A DNA stretch of 64,000 nt from Mangrovibacterium lignilyticum (GTDB lineage: Bacteria; Bacteroidota; Bacteroidia; Bacteroidales; Prolixibacteraceae): NCBI RefSeq assembly GCF_010882175.1, contig NZ_WKLH01000005.1:62001-126000 (forward strand). The letters are read 5' to 3'. The position numbers were made by a program, and so were the translations under genes. Below the pieces are notes generated by a model. The model saw only the letters and a program-made list of their open reading frames with translations, had not been told where the DNA came from and did no database searches. Numbering within the stretch: position 1 is the first letter of the stretch; the number at the start of each line of letters is the position of its first letter. This document shows positions 48,953 to 57,051 of this stretch, piece by piece.

Positions 48953-49384
48953 ATGGAAGAGAACAACTATCCCGGTGTGTCGCTGCGCGTAAAAGCTGTC
49001 GTGAGCGATAGTATTGTCATCGTTATTCTGATTGTGGCAGCCACCTACCTGCTCGAAAGTTTCGACAACACACCCGGTTATGTGCGGGGGATTGCCTTTG
49101 TCGCACTGTTTCTGTACGATCCGTTGATGACCAGCCTGGCCGGTGGAACCATCGGGCACCTGCTGTTCGGAATCCGGGTGAAACGGCAAAACAACCAGCA
49201 GCGCAATATGCTGTTCCCGCTGGCACTGCTCCGCTACGTGGTAAAAGTTGCCATGGGCTGGGTTTCACTACTCACGGTCATGTATAATAAAAAAGGTAAA
49301 GCCATTCACGATATGGTGGTTGGCTCGGTGGTACGCTTTAACGCTGCAGAACCTCGTCTGAGCACCGGCGGAAACGAAGGCTAA
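48953..49384 (+). CDS. RDD family membrane protein, short, 3' end in a REP
   Basis: 143 residues: YPGVSLRVKAVVSDSIVIVILIV, GGTIGHLLFGIRVKRQNNQQ and KKGKAIHDMVVGSVVRF are the RDD signatures with three to four membrane helices. The homologous domain ends at about residue 132 (VGSVVRF). The last ~10 codons (PRLSTGGNEG) are encoded by a REP sequence at 49352-49380, so the C-terminal tail is probably not native. Pair with the RDD gene upstream; function unknown. Confidence 0.85.
   Translation: MEENNYPGVSLRVKAVVSDSIVIVILIVAATYLLESFDNTPGYVRGIAFVALFLYDPLMTSLAGGTIGHLLFGIRVKRQNNQQRNMLFPLALLRYVVKVAMGWVSLLTVMYNKKGKAIHDMVVGSVVRFNAAEPRLSTGGNEG
49352..49380. repeat. REP copy 2, inside the end of the RDD gene
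   Basis: CCTCGTCTGAGCACCGGCGG followed by AAACGAAGG matches the CCCCTCGTCTGA...GGAGACGAGG family (copy 1) at most positions of the stem and of the TGA/GGA shoulders. Confidence 0.6.
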
Positions 49385-49471
49385 CAACGCATACAGTTCA
49401 TTCCAACCGGCCAACATTTCCATTTCTTTTTTCGTAGAAAAGGCCGTAAGAAAACCTAAAATCAACAAGCT

Positions 49472-49924
49472 GTGAAACCTTGTTCGTGGCTACTTGTTTT
49501 GTCGCTTTGTTTGATGTCGTGTGCCACTACCACGCGGTTGGCCAATAAGGCCATGCGGAATGGTCTGGTTGGGCAAGACGAGTATACGGTCGAGGCCAGA
49601 CTGGGAGTGCCGGTAGAAGTGATCTTTTATGCCAGTGGCGAAAAAGATCTCATCTATGCATATTATAGTCATGTGCGTGAGCTTCCCGGCGATATCGAAT
49701 CAAAAAATTTTCTGTTGGATGAAAATAGCAGGGGAACAGAACTGGCCTCTTTCTTTATTATGGGCCTGCTGACTTACCATCCCAACGATGCCAATTATGA
49801 AATCCAGACGAACTACCTGGACGTATACCTGGATGCCGAAGGATACTGTGTCGGCTTCGACCATAACCTCACGAAAGAACAATTGAAGATACTCGGTGAG
49901 CAGTTTAGCCACTATGCGCCTTAG
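49472..49924 (+). CDS. Hypothetical lipoprotein
   Basis: 150 residues from a GTG start; lipobox at Cys17 (SLCLMSC). The mature part opens with LANKAMRNGLVGQDEYTVEARLGVPVEVIFYASGEKDLIYAYYS, which resembles small outer-membrane-assembly lipoproteins of the SmpA/OmlA type (a G-x-x-E/L-G-x-P turn followed by two strands), but I cannot confirm the family. No partner genes recognised. Confidence 0.65.
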   Translation: MKPCSWLLVLSLCLMSCATTTRLANKAMRNGLVGQDEYTVEARLGVPVEVIFYASGEKDLIYAYYSHVRELPGDIESKNFLLDENSRGTELASFFIMGLLTYHPNDANYEIQTNYLDVYLDAEGYCVGFDHNLTKEQLKILGEQFSHYAP

Positions 49925-50017
49925 GGCGAATTGATAAGCTATTGCTAGTTGTAAGTTAACGGATTAAGATTAAGCGAACTTCGGTTTAGGCGACTCCGGA
50001 ACCACCAGGCGATATTA

Positions 50018-50052
50018 TTGTATTGCGGCAAAGGGGGGAAATTGTAACTTTG
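50018..50052 (+). promoter_or_regulatory. Promoter of the DUF3024 gene
   Basis: TAACTTTG (50045-50052) matches the -7 consensus TAnnTTTG and TATTG (50021-50025) is a -33 element with a 19-base spacer. The transcript should start near 50057, which makes ATG 50076 the first usable start and excludes the GTG at 50052. Confidence 0.7.
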
Positions 50053-50075
50053 TGTGGATTAACCATTCATTAGAC

Positions 50076-50423
50076 ATGGCTTTAGATATTGTAAAAACAG
50101 CCAATACGATCCTTGCATTAGAGAACTTTTTAGCTAAACGCAGGCCACCGGAGCATCTACGGGATCAGATTGATTTGAATTACAAGATTGAAGATCAGAG
50201 CATCATTCTGTTTGAAGAGCGCCCGCACTGGCAAAAGCCTGGTGTGACGATTGAAAGCAAGATTGCTAAAGCTGCTTGGGTGAAAGCCCGGCAGTGCTGG
50301 AAGATCTATTGGTTGCGGGCTGATTTGAAATGGCATAGCTACCAGCCTGCGGCGGAAGTACAAACAATTGAAGAGTTTTTAAAAGTTGTGGATGAAGATT
50401 CGCACGGATGTTTTTGGGGATAA
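50076..50423 (+). CDS. DUF3024 domain protein
   Basis: 115 residues covering one whole DUF3024 domain. Motifs: FLAKRRPPEHLRDQIDLNYKIEDQSIILFEERPHW, then KAAWVKARQCWKIYWLRADLKWHSY and the terminal EEFLKVVDEDSHGCFWG, which is characteristic. The family is small, cytoplasmic and of unknown function. Start at ATG 50076 is set by the promoter. Monocistronic. Confidence 0.88.
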   Translation: MALDIVKTANTILALENFLAKRRPPEHLRDQIDLNYKIEDQSIILFEERPHWQKPGVTIESKIAKAAWVKARQCWKIYWLRADLKWHSYQPAAEVQTIEEFLKVVDEDSHGCFWG

Positions 50424-50442
50424 GCTTGATTTTCTTTCGGGT

Positions 50443-50473
50443 CTACCCCTCGAATGAGTGCATGCGGAGACAC
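50443..50473. repeat. REP copy 3, degenerate
   Basis: CTACCCCTCGAATGAGTGCA...GGAGACAC keeps the left arm and the GGAGAC shoulder of the CCCCTCGTCTGA family but has lost stem complementarity. Confidence 0.5.
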
Positions 50474-50541
50474 TATGCCGTTTTATTACGATTCGACAGC
50501 TTCAGTTCAAGCTGTGGTTGTTGGATTGCCGTAGAAGTTAA

Positions 50542-50928
50542 TCAACAGGCATTCTCACAGCAAACAATTTCCATTAGTTTTTCCTTGAGCACTGCATAAT
50601 TTGATGCGCCTCCTTCTTCGGTAACAGATACCGGCAACGAAAAATTCCAGTTTCCAACGGGTATGAAACCATCCAGCAGGTGAACCACAGCTGCTAAGGT
50701 TTGGTGAATTTCTGCTAATTCGATGTATTCTTGCAGCACTCCCTTTTGCCCCGCGGGTTCCTCGCCCAGTATTGTGCATCTGTCCTCTATTGTTTGTGCC
50801 TCTGTCAATACTAAATCCAGCAAGGCTTTAGATCGGGCCATATCGGATGTTTGATGCTGGATTTTACCGCGCATTCCATCCAGTATTTTGAAAATTGTTA
50901 GGTTCATAGGTTCTGTGTTTATATCCAT
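50542..50928 (-). CDS. Hypothetical protein
   Basis: 128 residues from the ATG at 50928; an in-frame ATG at 51003 would add 25 polar residues with no sign of conservation. No signal peptide. The sequence is mainly helical (MNLTIFKILDGMRGKIQHQT, ARSKALLDLVLTEAQTIEDR, EYIELAEIHQTLAAVVHLLDGF), ending with MEIVCCENAC, a cysteine cluster. Not recognised. It converges with the DUF3024 gene across a REP remnant. Confidence 0.5.
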   Translation of the reverse strand: MDINTEPMNLTIFKILDGMRGKIQHQTSDMARSKALLDLVLTEAQTIEDRCTILGEEPAGQKGVLQEYIELAEIHQTLAAVVHLLDGFIPVGNWNFSLPVSVTEEGGASNYAVLKEKLMEIVCCENAC

Positions 50929-51003
50929 TACTTTTATAGGACTCTCAAGCTGTCCCGGTGCTTCCTTTTTGTGTGTGTGCTTCCTTTGGTTATCAGTAAA
51001 CAA

Positions 51004-51502
51004 AGTTTGTTCAAGTTAGCACAATATTTACTGGATATCAATAGCCCCATCTTTCCCTCGTTTGAGTGAAACGGAAACGAGGGCGAAGTGGTTCATCGGT
51101 TGTAACGATACAAGCAAAGGCGTGGGGACTTCCCCCAAGCGCACTACTGGCAGTGCAGGGACAGGCTGTCGGAATCCATCAGCTTGCGGCAGACGAGCGG
51201 AGCGTTCGCGAGCTGAAGTCCGTTAATGCCCTGATCAACGATTCATCCACTGGTTCCTTTTTTGTCCTGATCCGGGTAATTCGAAAATAGCTTTTGATTG
51301 CACCGGGATCTCATTTTCCGACTTCCAATTAGAATCTCCTTTGTACATGATATTAGCCCAGAAGTCCTTCACCTTTCTGCGGATTCAATAAACGAAACAT
51401 GCTTGCGTATAATATCAGGAATAATGCATAACTTATTAGAAAGAATGATTCTTAATAAACATTGGAATAGGTTCAAAATAATATACCGGTAAATTGAATT
51501 GT
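51004..51502. other. Intergenic region with REP copy 4
   Basis: CCCTCGTTT (51055-51063) and AAACGAGGG (51075-51083) form a perfect 9-bp hairpin of the CCCTCGT family. TAACGATACAAGCAAAG (51103-51119) recurs exactly at 55851-55867. Further short inverted repeats follow to about 51220 (for example GCACTACTGGCAGTGC). From 51290 to 51502 the sequence is AT-rich leader DNA. Short frames here are not believed. Confidence 0.6.
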
Positions 51503-52564
51503 ATGAAGATATTTATGCTAATTGGATTGTTTGTTTGTTGTGGCTATGGGGTGCGTGCACAGGAAAAGGCGAATCGGAAGGCGAAAGTATATAAGACCTG
51601 GATTAAACTGAATGATAGCTCCCAAATTGTAACAGGTGTCCTTTATGAAGTCGGAGATTCGTCACTATTTGTGGCCGGGTCGCTATTGAATCCGGATCTG
51701 AGAGAATATCGTTTTAGTAAAATCGATTTGCTGAAGGTGCGCCGTGATAAAAGTATCATCAGGGGAGCAGCTGTTGGTTCGGTTATTGGTGGCGGAACCG
51801 GAGTTGTGACGGGTTTGGCTTTGGCCGGAGATGCCGGGCTTCTTACGGGTGCGATATCTGCTTCTTTGGGATTGGGATTTGCCGTGTTTGGGGGAGCTGT
51901 TGGCATTGTGGCAGGTTCGATAAAAGATCGTTTTCCGCTAAACAGAAGTTTTGAAAATCTGGAGAAATACCGCAGTCCCTTGCAGAACTATTCCTTTTTA
52001 CAAGAAGAAATTGTTGCCCGGCACAAATTTGAACATAAAGTATACATGGGGTTTAGTGCGGGATTATCGTTTGCAAGGGATGAATTGGCATTCGATGTTC
52101 CATTCGCCAACTATAAAGGTATGGAACGGACGGGATTTAGCAGTAAAACGATCCTGGGTTATCGGATTACGGAACAAATAGGTGTCAGTTTGTCAATGCG
52201 TGCTGACCAATATGCAACTGTTGACGATGATCAGGCAGATATGTACTGGAATTTAGATGCTTTTACTGCCGGGCCGGTTTTATCGCTGCCGTTATCGGAA
52301 AAGTTTCGTTTTGACTTTTCACCTGCCATCGGTTTTGCCAGTGCAAGCCTGTACGCCGACAACGAGGAAATTTATACCGGTGGTGGATTTGCTGTTAATA
52401 TTACCGGGGCTTTGGTCTATGATATGTCGAAGCGGTGGGTTGGATCTTTCAGTTCCGGGTACCTTTCATCGAAACAGGAATATAAAGAAGGGGGTAGTGG
52501 CAAAGCCAATGCTATCGATATTCAACTCGGCCTGGCTTATAAATTTGGCAAAAGAAGTTTATAG
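51503..52564 (+). CDS. Secreted/outer-membrane hypothetical protein with glycine-zipper segment
   Basis: 353 residues. Signal peptide to ~21 (GYGVRAQ). Residues ~30-75 are beta-rich (KTWIKLNDSSQIVTGVLYEV). Residues ~85-140 are a glycine/alanine-rich hydrophobic stretch with a repeated GxxxG pattern (AAVGSVIGGGTGVVTGLALAG, GLGFAVFGGAVGIVAGS), a glycine-zipper likely to insert in or lie against a membrane. Residues ~180-353 look like an eight-strand-type outer-membrane barrel ending in LGLAYKFG. ATG 51503 is preferred over TTG 51494. Function unknown; two lipoprotein genes follow on the same strand. Confidence 0.7.
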   Translation: MKIFMLIGLFVCCGYGVRAQEKANRKAKVYKTWIKLNDSSQIVTGVLYEVGDSSLFVAGSLLNPDLREYRFSKIDLLKVRRDKSIIRGAAVGSVIGGGTGVVTGLALAGDAGLLTGAISASLGLGFAVFGGAVGIVAGSIKDRFPLNRSFENLEKYRSPLQNYSFLQEEIVARHKFEHKVYMGFSAGLSFARDELAFDVPFANYKGMERTGFSSKTILGYRITEQIGVSLSMRADQYATVDDDQADMYWNLDAFTAGPVLSLPLSEKFRFDFSPAIGFASASLYADNEEIYTGGGFAVNITGALVYDMSKRWVGSFSSGYLSSKQEYKEGGSGKANAIDIQLGLAYKFGKRSL

Positions 52565-52622
52565 CTCCGGGTCTAAATGATGGACAGGTGTCCCGATTGG
52601 TTTGACGTTAAACAGAACAGGT

Positions 52623-53177
52623 ATGAGAAAAAAATTATTGTTGGGGGTAATCGTTTTACTTTTCAATTCGTGTGCGACACAATACAGTGCTAATTTGAAT
52701 CCCAAAACCAATTATTTTAATACCAATGTTTTTAATGATCACAAAAAACGGGTAACAGTCATTACTGATCTGGATGTTCATGCCGATTCAATCAGGCATT
52801 TACTGATAGTTCCAAATGAATCGCATCTTGAAATTGCAAAGAACTTAGATTTTTTCCATGACCTAATGACTTTTGAGCAATTTGAAGATGCCATTATTCA
52901 GGCGGGTTTGGCTGATGAAATCAAATCGATCCGAAACAGAACAGGACTACACCAGGCGGCTATCCTATTCAGACCTTTTGTTGTATTGGAACATGTAGGC
53001 TCGGGATTTGGATTAAATTCAAGAAATGGTTTTCGCTTGTATGACCCACTTAACGAGCAGGTAATTTTTGAAAATGAAATGAGAGAGGGCCCTTTTGATC
53101 CATCAACCCCAACTCCAATAAACAGCTATTTCCCGTTATACAATAGTTTATTAGATTATTTAAGAAAGCAACAGTAA
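52623..53177 (+). CDS. Hypothetical lipoprotein, paralog 1
   Basis: 184 residues from ATG 52623 (TTG 52602 is an unlikely alternative); lipobox at Cys17 (IVLLFNSC). Shares with the next gene the layout LNPKTNYF, RVTVITDLDVHAD, LLIVPNESHLEIAKNLDFF, MTFEQFEDAI, RPFVVLEHV, YDPLNEQVIFEN and a terminal FPLYNSLLDYLRKQQ. No known family recognised. The two genes are 11 bases apart and surely arose by tandem duplication. Confidence 0.75.
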   Translation: MRKKLLLGVIVLLFNSCATQYSANLNPKTNYFNTNVFNDHKKRVTVITDLDVHADSIRHLLIVPNESHLEIAKNLDFFHDLMTFEQFEDAIIQAGLADEIKSIRNRTGLHQAAILFRPFVVLEHVGSGFGLNSRNGFRLYDPLNEQVIFENEMREGPFDPSTPTPINSYFPLYNSLLDYLRKQQ

Positions 53178-53188
53178 CTCGAGCCTTC

Positions 53189-53740
53189 ATGAAAAAATAC
53201 ATGTATATCGTATCCGTAGCGTTATTATTGGGTTCCTGTGGTCTATTGATAAGATCAAAGCCCCAAACGTTAGATCCAAAAACAGGTTATTTTGGTTCTT
53301 CGCTCTATGGAAGAGTGACAGTGATAACTGATATCTCGGTAGATGCAACTATTTTAAAATCGTTATTAGTCGTTCCCAACGATGAATATTATGCCGAGAT
53401 GGGTAAAAACCTGAATTACTTTGAAGAAGTAATGACTTATCACCAGCTGGAAGAAAAAATGTTGGAATTAGGAGATACGTTGGATTTGAGATTTCAAATG
53501 CCCGATAAATTGAAGCTAAACAGGGCTGCCAAACTTTACAAACCCTTTGTTATATTGGAAAAAAGATCTCTTTATAGAGACGCACATTATGTCTGGGTTA
53601 CTGGATTGTCAGTTTATGATCCATTGAGAGGAGAAATCATTTTTGAAAATAGAATTCCGAGCGGTGACCTAGCTTACATTAAAGGGTTTTACTTTCCACT
53701 TTTTAATAGTTTTTTGGAGTATCTCAGAAAACAGAAATGA
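53189..53740 (+). CDS. Hypothetical lipoprotein, paralog 2
   Basis: 183 residues; lipobox at Cys17 (ALLLGSC). Aligns with paralog 1 over the whole length: LDPKTGYF, RVTVITDISVDAT, LLVVPNDEYYAEMGKNLNYF, MTYHQLEEKM, KPFVILEKR, YDPLRGEIIFEN, FPLFNSFLEYLRKQK. Roughly one third identical by eye. Likely an outer-membrane-anchored periplasmic or surface protein. Function unknown. Confidence 0.75.
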   Translation: MKKYMYIVSVALLLGSCGLLIRSKPQTLDPKTGYFGSSLYGRVTVITDISVDATILKSLLVVPNDEYYAEMGKNLNYFEEVMTYHQLEEKMLELGDTLDLRFQMPDKLKLNRAAKLYKPFVILEKRSLYRDAHYVWVTGLSVYDPLRGEIIFENRIPSGDLAYIKGFYFPLFNSFLEYLRKQK

Positions 53741-54123
53741 TATTCGACAGGACATTGGAATTTACCTTATAAACAAAGCCTTAACAGGATATAAATAACA
53801 TGGCTAAAAAAATAGTAAACGCTGCTCACACCTTTGAATTCCGGGAGGAAGCTTCTGCTTCCCTTAGATTGGTCTTCTGCAAACGAGAGTTGATTCAATC
53901 GTTGTATTTTGTCTTAATACGAGCGTATGGAGTAAATTGGATTCCAAATACATTCGCAACGTTTGAGGCATTCATTCCACCATCTGAAACTAAAGTTTCG
54001 GGCACAATTAATGACTGCTAATTTGATGGGCTTTGCAATAGAAACCAGCAGGTTGCGACCTAATTGGATTGGTTTGAGTTGCTCAGTTACACAGTGATAC
54101 AAGGAAATAGTCCCAACCCTCTT
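53741..54123. other. Intergenic region without recognised feature
   Basis: 383 bases. A 73-codon frame (53800-54021) starts with ATG but has no recognisable domain, no coding bias that I can see and ends in low-complexity sequence; it is not called. No strong hairpin was noted apart from a short GGAAGCTTCTGCTTCC inverted repeat at 53847-53862, which might terminate the lipoprotein operon. Confidence 0.5.
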
Positions 54124-55674
54124 TTAGGGCACAGTTAATTGATCCAGGTTAATTAGATATAAATTGTTTTCGTTGCTGGATACAATGATGTTGTTATCAA
54201 TCAATACATTTTTTAGCCCGTTTAACTGAGAAATTTCATTCCCGTTTGAATCGATAATTATTGGTCTCAATTCGTTTTCCAATACAATAAAGTTCTTGTA
54301 CTCTCCAACCTTGGCATTTACTTGTTGATCGGAAAAGAATCGGTACTCATTGCTAAGTAGATTTAGTTTACAAATAGAATCGTTGCTCAGCGTTAGGAAT
54401 AATGTAGAGTCACTTGAAATAAAAGGATAATAGCTTGAGCTATCAGATAAAATATAGCGATCGTCGGTTAAAAATCCGGTGCACTTGTAGCTACCTTTAG
54501 GTAAGGGGTACTTCTGAATATCGTTGGTACCCATATTAAATGCGTATACAGTGTTGCTATAAATTAAATATAAGGTTGAGTCATTTATCAGGGCATCGCG
54601 CACATATTCAGTTGAGTCTTTCTCAAATACATAATGAAATTCACGGGAACGAGTGGTTTTATTGTATTTCGAAATGAACGGATAGCCAAAGGGAACGATA
54701 TCCCACCCATATAAAGCAGATCCAGTGTTTAGTAATGTGAGATAATCGGCCCAATTATATAATTGAGAAGAACTAACGGAGTCCGGTGGTAGTTCTAGCT
54801 GCCAGTTTACAATACCTTTATTCGATAAACACTCCAATTTATTCCTGGAAGCGATATAAATTAAATCGTTATCAATTAACGGTTCTGATCGTATTTGCCA
54901 TAGAAAAGTAATTCGGTCATCAACAACCATGGTTAGAAATGATATAGAATTAAAAAAAGTTTGTGCCGAATTACTTACGGGGAATCGATAGATTGATTCG
55001 AGATCATGAGTCCAGCTTTCGCCTGAATGCAGATTTTGAAAGTATAGGTTAACGTCACAAAATAGCCTTCCGGAATCAATTTGCAATGGAGTTGTCTGGA
55101 GGAAGCGCTTATTATCAAATTGCTGTGACCACAGAATACTGTCATTTGATATATCGATTGCTGAATAAATATCCATTGGAAGTCCCTGTAATCCGAGTTT
55201 TCGTCCAATAAATACAGCCGTTGAATCGTCAAAGTATAGCAACGAATAATTTAATTTATTTAATGCTTTTCCGGATTTGGTATCGAGTTTTGTGTATTTC
55301 CCGAATGGATTATTATTAAAGATCTTTCCGCCGATAAGCTGATAAGACCAGCCTTCCGTTGCATTTCCAAGTTCGGGCTTAGTCCAATAGTGATCCAATG
55401 AGTATAAATTCAGGGCATGTGCGTATCCGACCATTCCGAATGCGGGACCTGTTTTCTTTTTATTCAGTTTGTATTCCTGAATAAGTAAAACTGAATCGTT
55501 GGAGGAGAGTGAAAGATCAACGATATCATATTTAAATGTCAAGACATGCGCTACAATATTTCCAGCGTCGCGATTATCCTGGAAGGATATGGAATCTACG
55601 GCATATTTACCATGCGTGGTTTGCCCGGAAGCAACGGATATCCAGAGGCACAAAATTATTAAATAATGTTTCAT
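54124..55674 (-). CDS. Secreted beta-propeller-like protein, hypothetical
   Basis: 516 residues from ATG 55674, followed by a signal peptide (LIILCLWISVASGQ). The body is made of repeated strand-rich units with aspartate-rich turns (DSTAVFIGRKLGLQ, NDLIYIASRNKLECLSNKGIVNWQLELP, DSTLYLIYSNTVYAFNMGT, DNNIIVSSNENNLYLINLDQL), the style of PQQ-like eight-bladed propellers. The W of the classical PQQ tryptophan-docking motif appears only in part (KGIVNWQLELP). No catalytic motif recognised. AT-rich relative to the PUL. Monocistronic on the minus strand; the last bases lie beside a region without features. Confidence 0.7.
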   Translation of the reverse strand: MKHYLIILCLWISVASGQTTHGKYAVDSISFQDNRDAGNIVAHVLTFKYDIVDLSLSSNDSVLLIQEYKLNKKKTGPAFGMVGYAHALNLYSLDHYWTKPELGNATEGWSYQLIGGKIFNNNPFGKYTKLDTKSGKALNKLNYSLLYFDDSTAVFIGRKLGLQGLPMDIYSAIDISNDSILWSQQFDNKRFLQTTPLQIDSGRLFCDVNLYFQNLHSGESWTHDLESIYRFPVSNSAQTFFNSISFLTMVVDDRITFLWQIRSEPLIDNDLIYIASRNKLECLSNKGIVNWQLELPPDSVSSSQLYNWADYLTLLNTGSALYGWDIVPFGYPFISKYNKTTRSREFHYVFEKDSTEYVRDALINDSTLYLIYSNTVYAFNMGTNDIQKYPLPKGSYKCTGFLTDDRYILSDSSSYYPFISSDSTLFLTLSNDSICKLNLLSNEYRFFSDQQVNAKVGEYKNFIVLENELRPIIIDSNGNEISQLNGLKNVLIDNNIIVSSNENNLYLINLDQLTVP

Positions 55675-56140
55675 AGATGCTCCCAACATTCCCGGGCTTT
55701 AGGTTTGAGCGGGGTTTGAAATTCCCCGAGTGTCAGAGTATTCTAAAGATAACTAAAAGACGAGTCGCTTCCACCCGCTCCTGTATGAAAAAACCGGCTT
55801 TTGTTTTTCTTATATTTTGACGGGTCCCCAGCGCAAGTATTCTTCGTTTTTAACGATACAAGCAAAGCCTTTTGAAACGCCTAAATAAACTACTCGTTGG
55901 AAACGGGTGGTAGTAGGGGCCAGGTTTGGGACAAGCAAGCAAGCCAGTGAGATGGCTGGCTGATACGTCCTTTATTTTCCCATCGGGGAAAGATAACAAT
56001 AGTATCGGAAGTCCAATCGGTCATTGCCAGAGAGGGGACGTCCAGATTCCTTTTCAGGAAGTCGCAACGACATCGAACTGACCGGGTGACTCAAAGTCAC
56101 CCGGTCAGTTCGTCCATCAAAAAAATTGCAGGTACCAGGA
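55675..56140. other. Repeat-rich intergenic region
   Basis: 466 bases. TAACGATACAAGCAAAG at 55851-55867 is an exact copy of 51103-51119, preceded in both places by T-rich sequence. A degenerate CGAGTCGC...CCACCCGCTCC hairpin block lies near 55763-55790. A very strong hairpin is at 56074-56112 (separate entry). No gene is supported. Confidence 0.6.
56074..56112. terminator. Long perfect hairpin beyond the SDR gene
   Basis: CGAACTGACCGGGTGACT (56074-56091) and its exact complement at 56095-56112 form an 18-bp stem with a three-base loop (CAA). It lies 29 bases beyond the stop of the minus-strand SDR gene. The minus strand has no U-tract after it, so it is an atypical terminator or an RNA 3'-end stabiliser. 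Confidence 0.65.
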
Positions 56141-56908
56141 CTAGAGCATCATGCCACCCGACACTTCAATACGCTGGCCGTTGATCCAGCTGGCTTCTTC
56201 CGAGCACAGGAAAGCCACCACGCCGCCAATATCGGTTGGCAAGCCCACCCTTCCCAGGGCTGTTACGCTCGCTACATGGTCATTCACCTCCTTGTTGTCG
56301 CGCACATGCCCGCCGCCAAAGTCGGTTTCAATGGCGCCGGGTGCCACAATATTTGCTGCAATGCCACGCGATCCTAGTTCTTTGGCCAGATAACGGGTTA
56401 ATACCTCAATAGCACCCTTCATGCTGGCATAGGCCGATGAGCCGGGAAACGAAAAGCGCGCCAGCCCCGAAGAAATGTTTATGATGCGCCCGCCGTCGTT
56501 CAGATAAGGCAGTGCTTTCTGTGTGAAGAAGAATACGCCCTTCAGGTGAATATTAATCGCCGCATCGAACTGCTCCTCTGTTGTTTCGGCAAAAGGAGCA
56601 TAGAGCGCCGTTCCGGCATTGTTGATTAGAAAATCGAAATTGGCGGTCCCATAGGTCTCTTGTAAATAAGCCGCCAGTTGTTCGTAGAAAGTACCAAAGT
56701 CGCTAATCTTCGAGGTATCCAATTGGTAGGCTGCGGCTTGTCGTCCCATCTCCCGAATTTCAGCGACCACCTCGTCGGCTTTTGCGCTGTTGCTGTTGTA
56801 GGTAATTACCACATCGATTCCCTTTTTAGCCAGGTTGATGGCCATGTTGCGCCCCAGACCGCGACTTCCTCCGGTCACCAGGGCAATTTTTGTTTTTGTC
56901 TCTGTCAT
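56141..56908 (-). CDS. SDR family oxidoreductase
   Basis: 255 residues, classical short-chain dehydrogenase. Cofactor motif TGGSRGLG (~12-19), NNAG (~95), catalytic Ser in INISSG, YxxxK as YASMKG, and PGAIETDF; the end WINGQRIEVSGGMML is standard. Arg residues after the glycine motif and the T-Y-N-S-N region suggest NADP(H). Substrate unknown. An AraC-type regulator gene lies 143 bases upstream on the same strand and may control it. Confidence 0.94.
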   Translation of the reverse strand: MTETKTKIALVTGGSRGLGRNMAINLAKKGIDVVITYNSNSAKADEVVAEIREMGRQAAAYQLDTSKISDFGTFYEQLAAYLQETYGTANFDFLINNAGTALYAPFAETTEEQFDAAINIHLKGVFFFTQKALPYLNDGGRIINISSGLARFSFPGSSAYASMKGAIEVLTRYLAKELGSRGIAANIVAPGAIETDFGGGHVRDNKEVNDHVASVTALGRVGLPTDIGGVVAFLCSEEASWINGQRIEVSGGMML

Positions 56909-57051
56909 TGTTTTATTGTTTTTAATGTGTTTCCATTCGATGATGCTTCGGTCATCGGTTGTTTGTTTTCAATAAGACAAAGTTCGGCAAAGAGACGGAT
57001 TGAATTTTGCAAGCAACAATCCATTCCTTGCGAAATTCAAACAATATGACT

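Noticed and set aside
51066-51290. 74-codon plus-strand frame
   Set aside because: Lies entirely within REP-type hairpin sequence.
53800-54021. 73-codon plus-strand frame after the lipoprotein pair
   Set aside because: No domain, no promoter, atypical composition; could not be supported.
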